From Clostridia bacterium (GTDB lineage Bacteria; Bacillota_A; Clostridia; Oscillospirales; CAG-272): DNA of 5,452 nt. The notes beneath the pieces are model-generated. The model saw only the letters and a list, made by a program, of their open reading frames with translations. It ran no database searches and was not told the origin of the DNA. The translations under genes and the position numbers were made by a program. The DNA lies in assembly GCA_017632155.1 (NCBI GenBank), contig JAGBRZ010000138.1, positions 1 to 5,452 of the forward strand, given 5' to 3'. This document shows positions 5,425-5,452 of the stretch, piece after piece (the first letter of the stretch is position 1; every line of letters starts with the position of its first letter).

Positions 5425-5452
5425 ATAATAAAAAAATTCCGGAACGGGTCTA
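5425..5452 (-). promoter_or_regulatory. Possible potA promoter at the window edge
   Basis: TATTAT (5425-5430) differs from the -10 consensus at one position and lies 16 bp from TAGACC (5447-5452), which matches the -35 box at four of six bases. The pair would give a 5' leader of about 15-20 nt before the ribosome binding site of potA. The spacer is AT-rich and the -35 touches the last base of the window, so this is tentative. The same bases, CCGTTCCGGAA followed by a T7 run, could instead be the right arm of a terminator of an upstream gene. Confidence 0.25.

Overview
The window looks like a chromosomal piece of a low-to-mid GC Bacillota bacterium, probably class Clostridia and possibly an uncultured gut lineage. 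This rests on strong AGGAGG-type ribosome binding sites, near-consensus vegetative promoters, a structured leader before rplU, an encoded CCA on the tRNA, and a lipoprotein-type solute-binding protein. The taxonomic placement is inference. Every gene I can support lies on the minus strand, so the layout below runs from high to low coordinates.

Region 1 (5400 to 1399) is a complete four-gene polyamine ABC importer operon in the order potA-potB-potC-potD: ATPase, two permeases and substrate-binding lipoprotein. Each junction is a 4-base overlap of stop and start codons (ATGA, TTGA, ATGA), which implies tight translational coupling and balanced subunit production. PotD binds spermidine or putrescine outside the cell, PotB and PotC form the membrane channel, and a PotA dimer drives transport with ATP. 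PotD is unusual in carrying a predicted transmembrane helix at its C terminus as well as the N-terminal lipid anchor.

Region 2 (about 1390 to 1222) has no gene but holds five hairpins in a row, including a perfect 20-bp inverted repeat. None is followed by a convincing T tract on the minus strand, so the end of the pot transcript is not obvious.

Region 3 (1182 to 1036) is a tRNA-Arg(CCT) gene with its own extended -10 promoter and a strong intrinsic terminator directly behind it.

Region 4 (1063 to 735) is two tandem copies of a 158-bp, hairpin-rich repeat spaced 171 bp apart and about 94% identical. The copy next to the tRNA supplies the tRNA terminator.

Region 5 (703 to 285) encodes a small, unrecognised protein with three predicted membrane segments, with its own promoter and a good ribosome binding site.

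Region 6 (239 to 1) is the start of rplU (ribosomal protein L21). It has a perfect-consensus promoter and a structured leader of about 85 nt that looks like the L21 autoregulatory leader. The rest of that gene runs off the left edge.

No CRISPR array, transposase or phage gene is visible. The likeliest under-described material is the non-coding structure between potD and the small membrane gene, and the C-terminal anchor of PotD.
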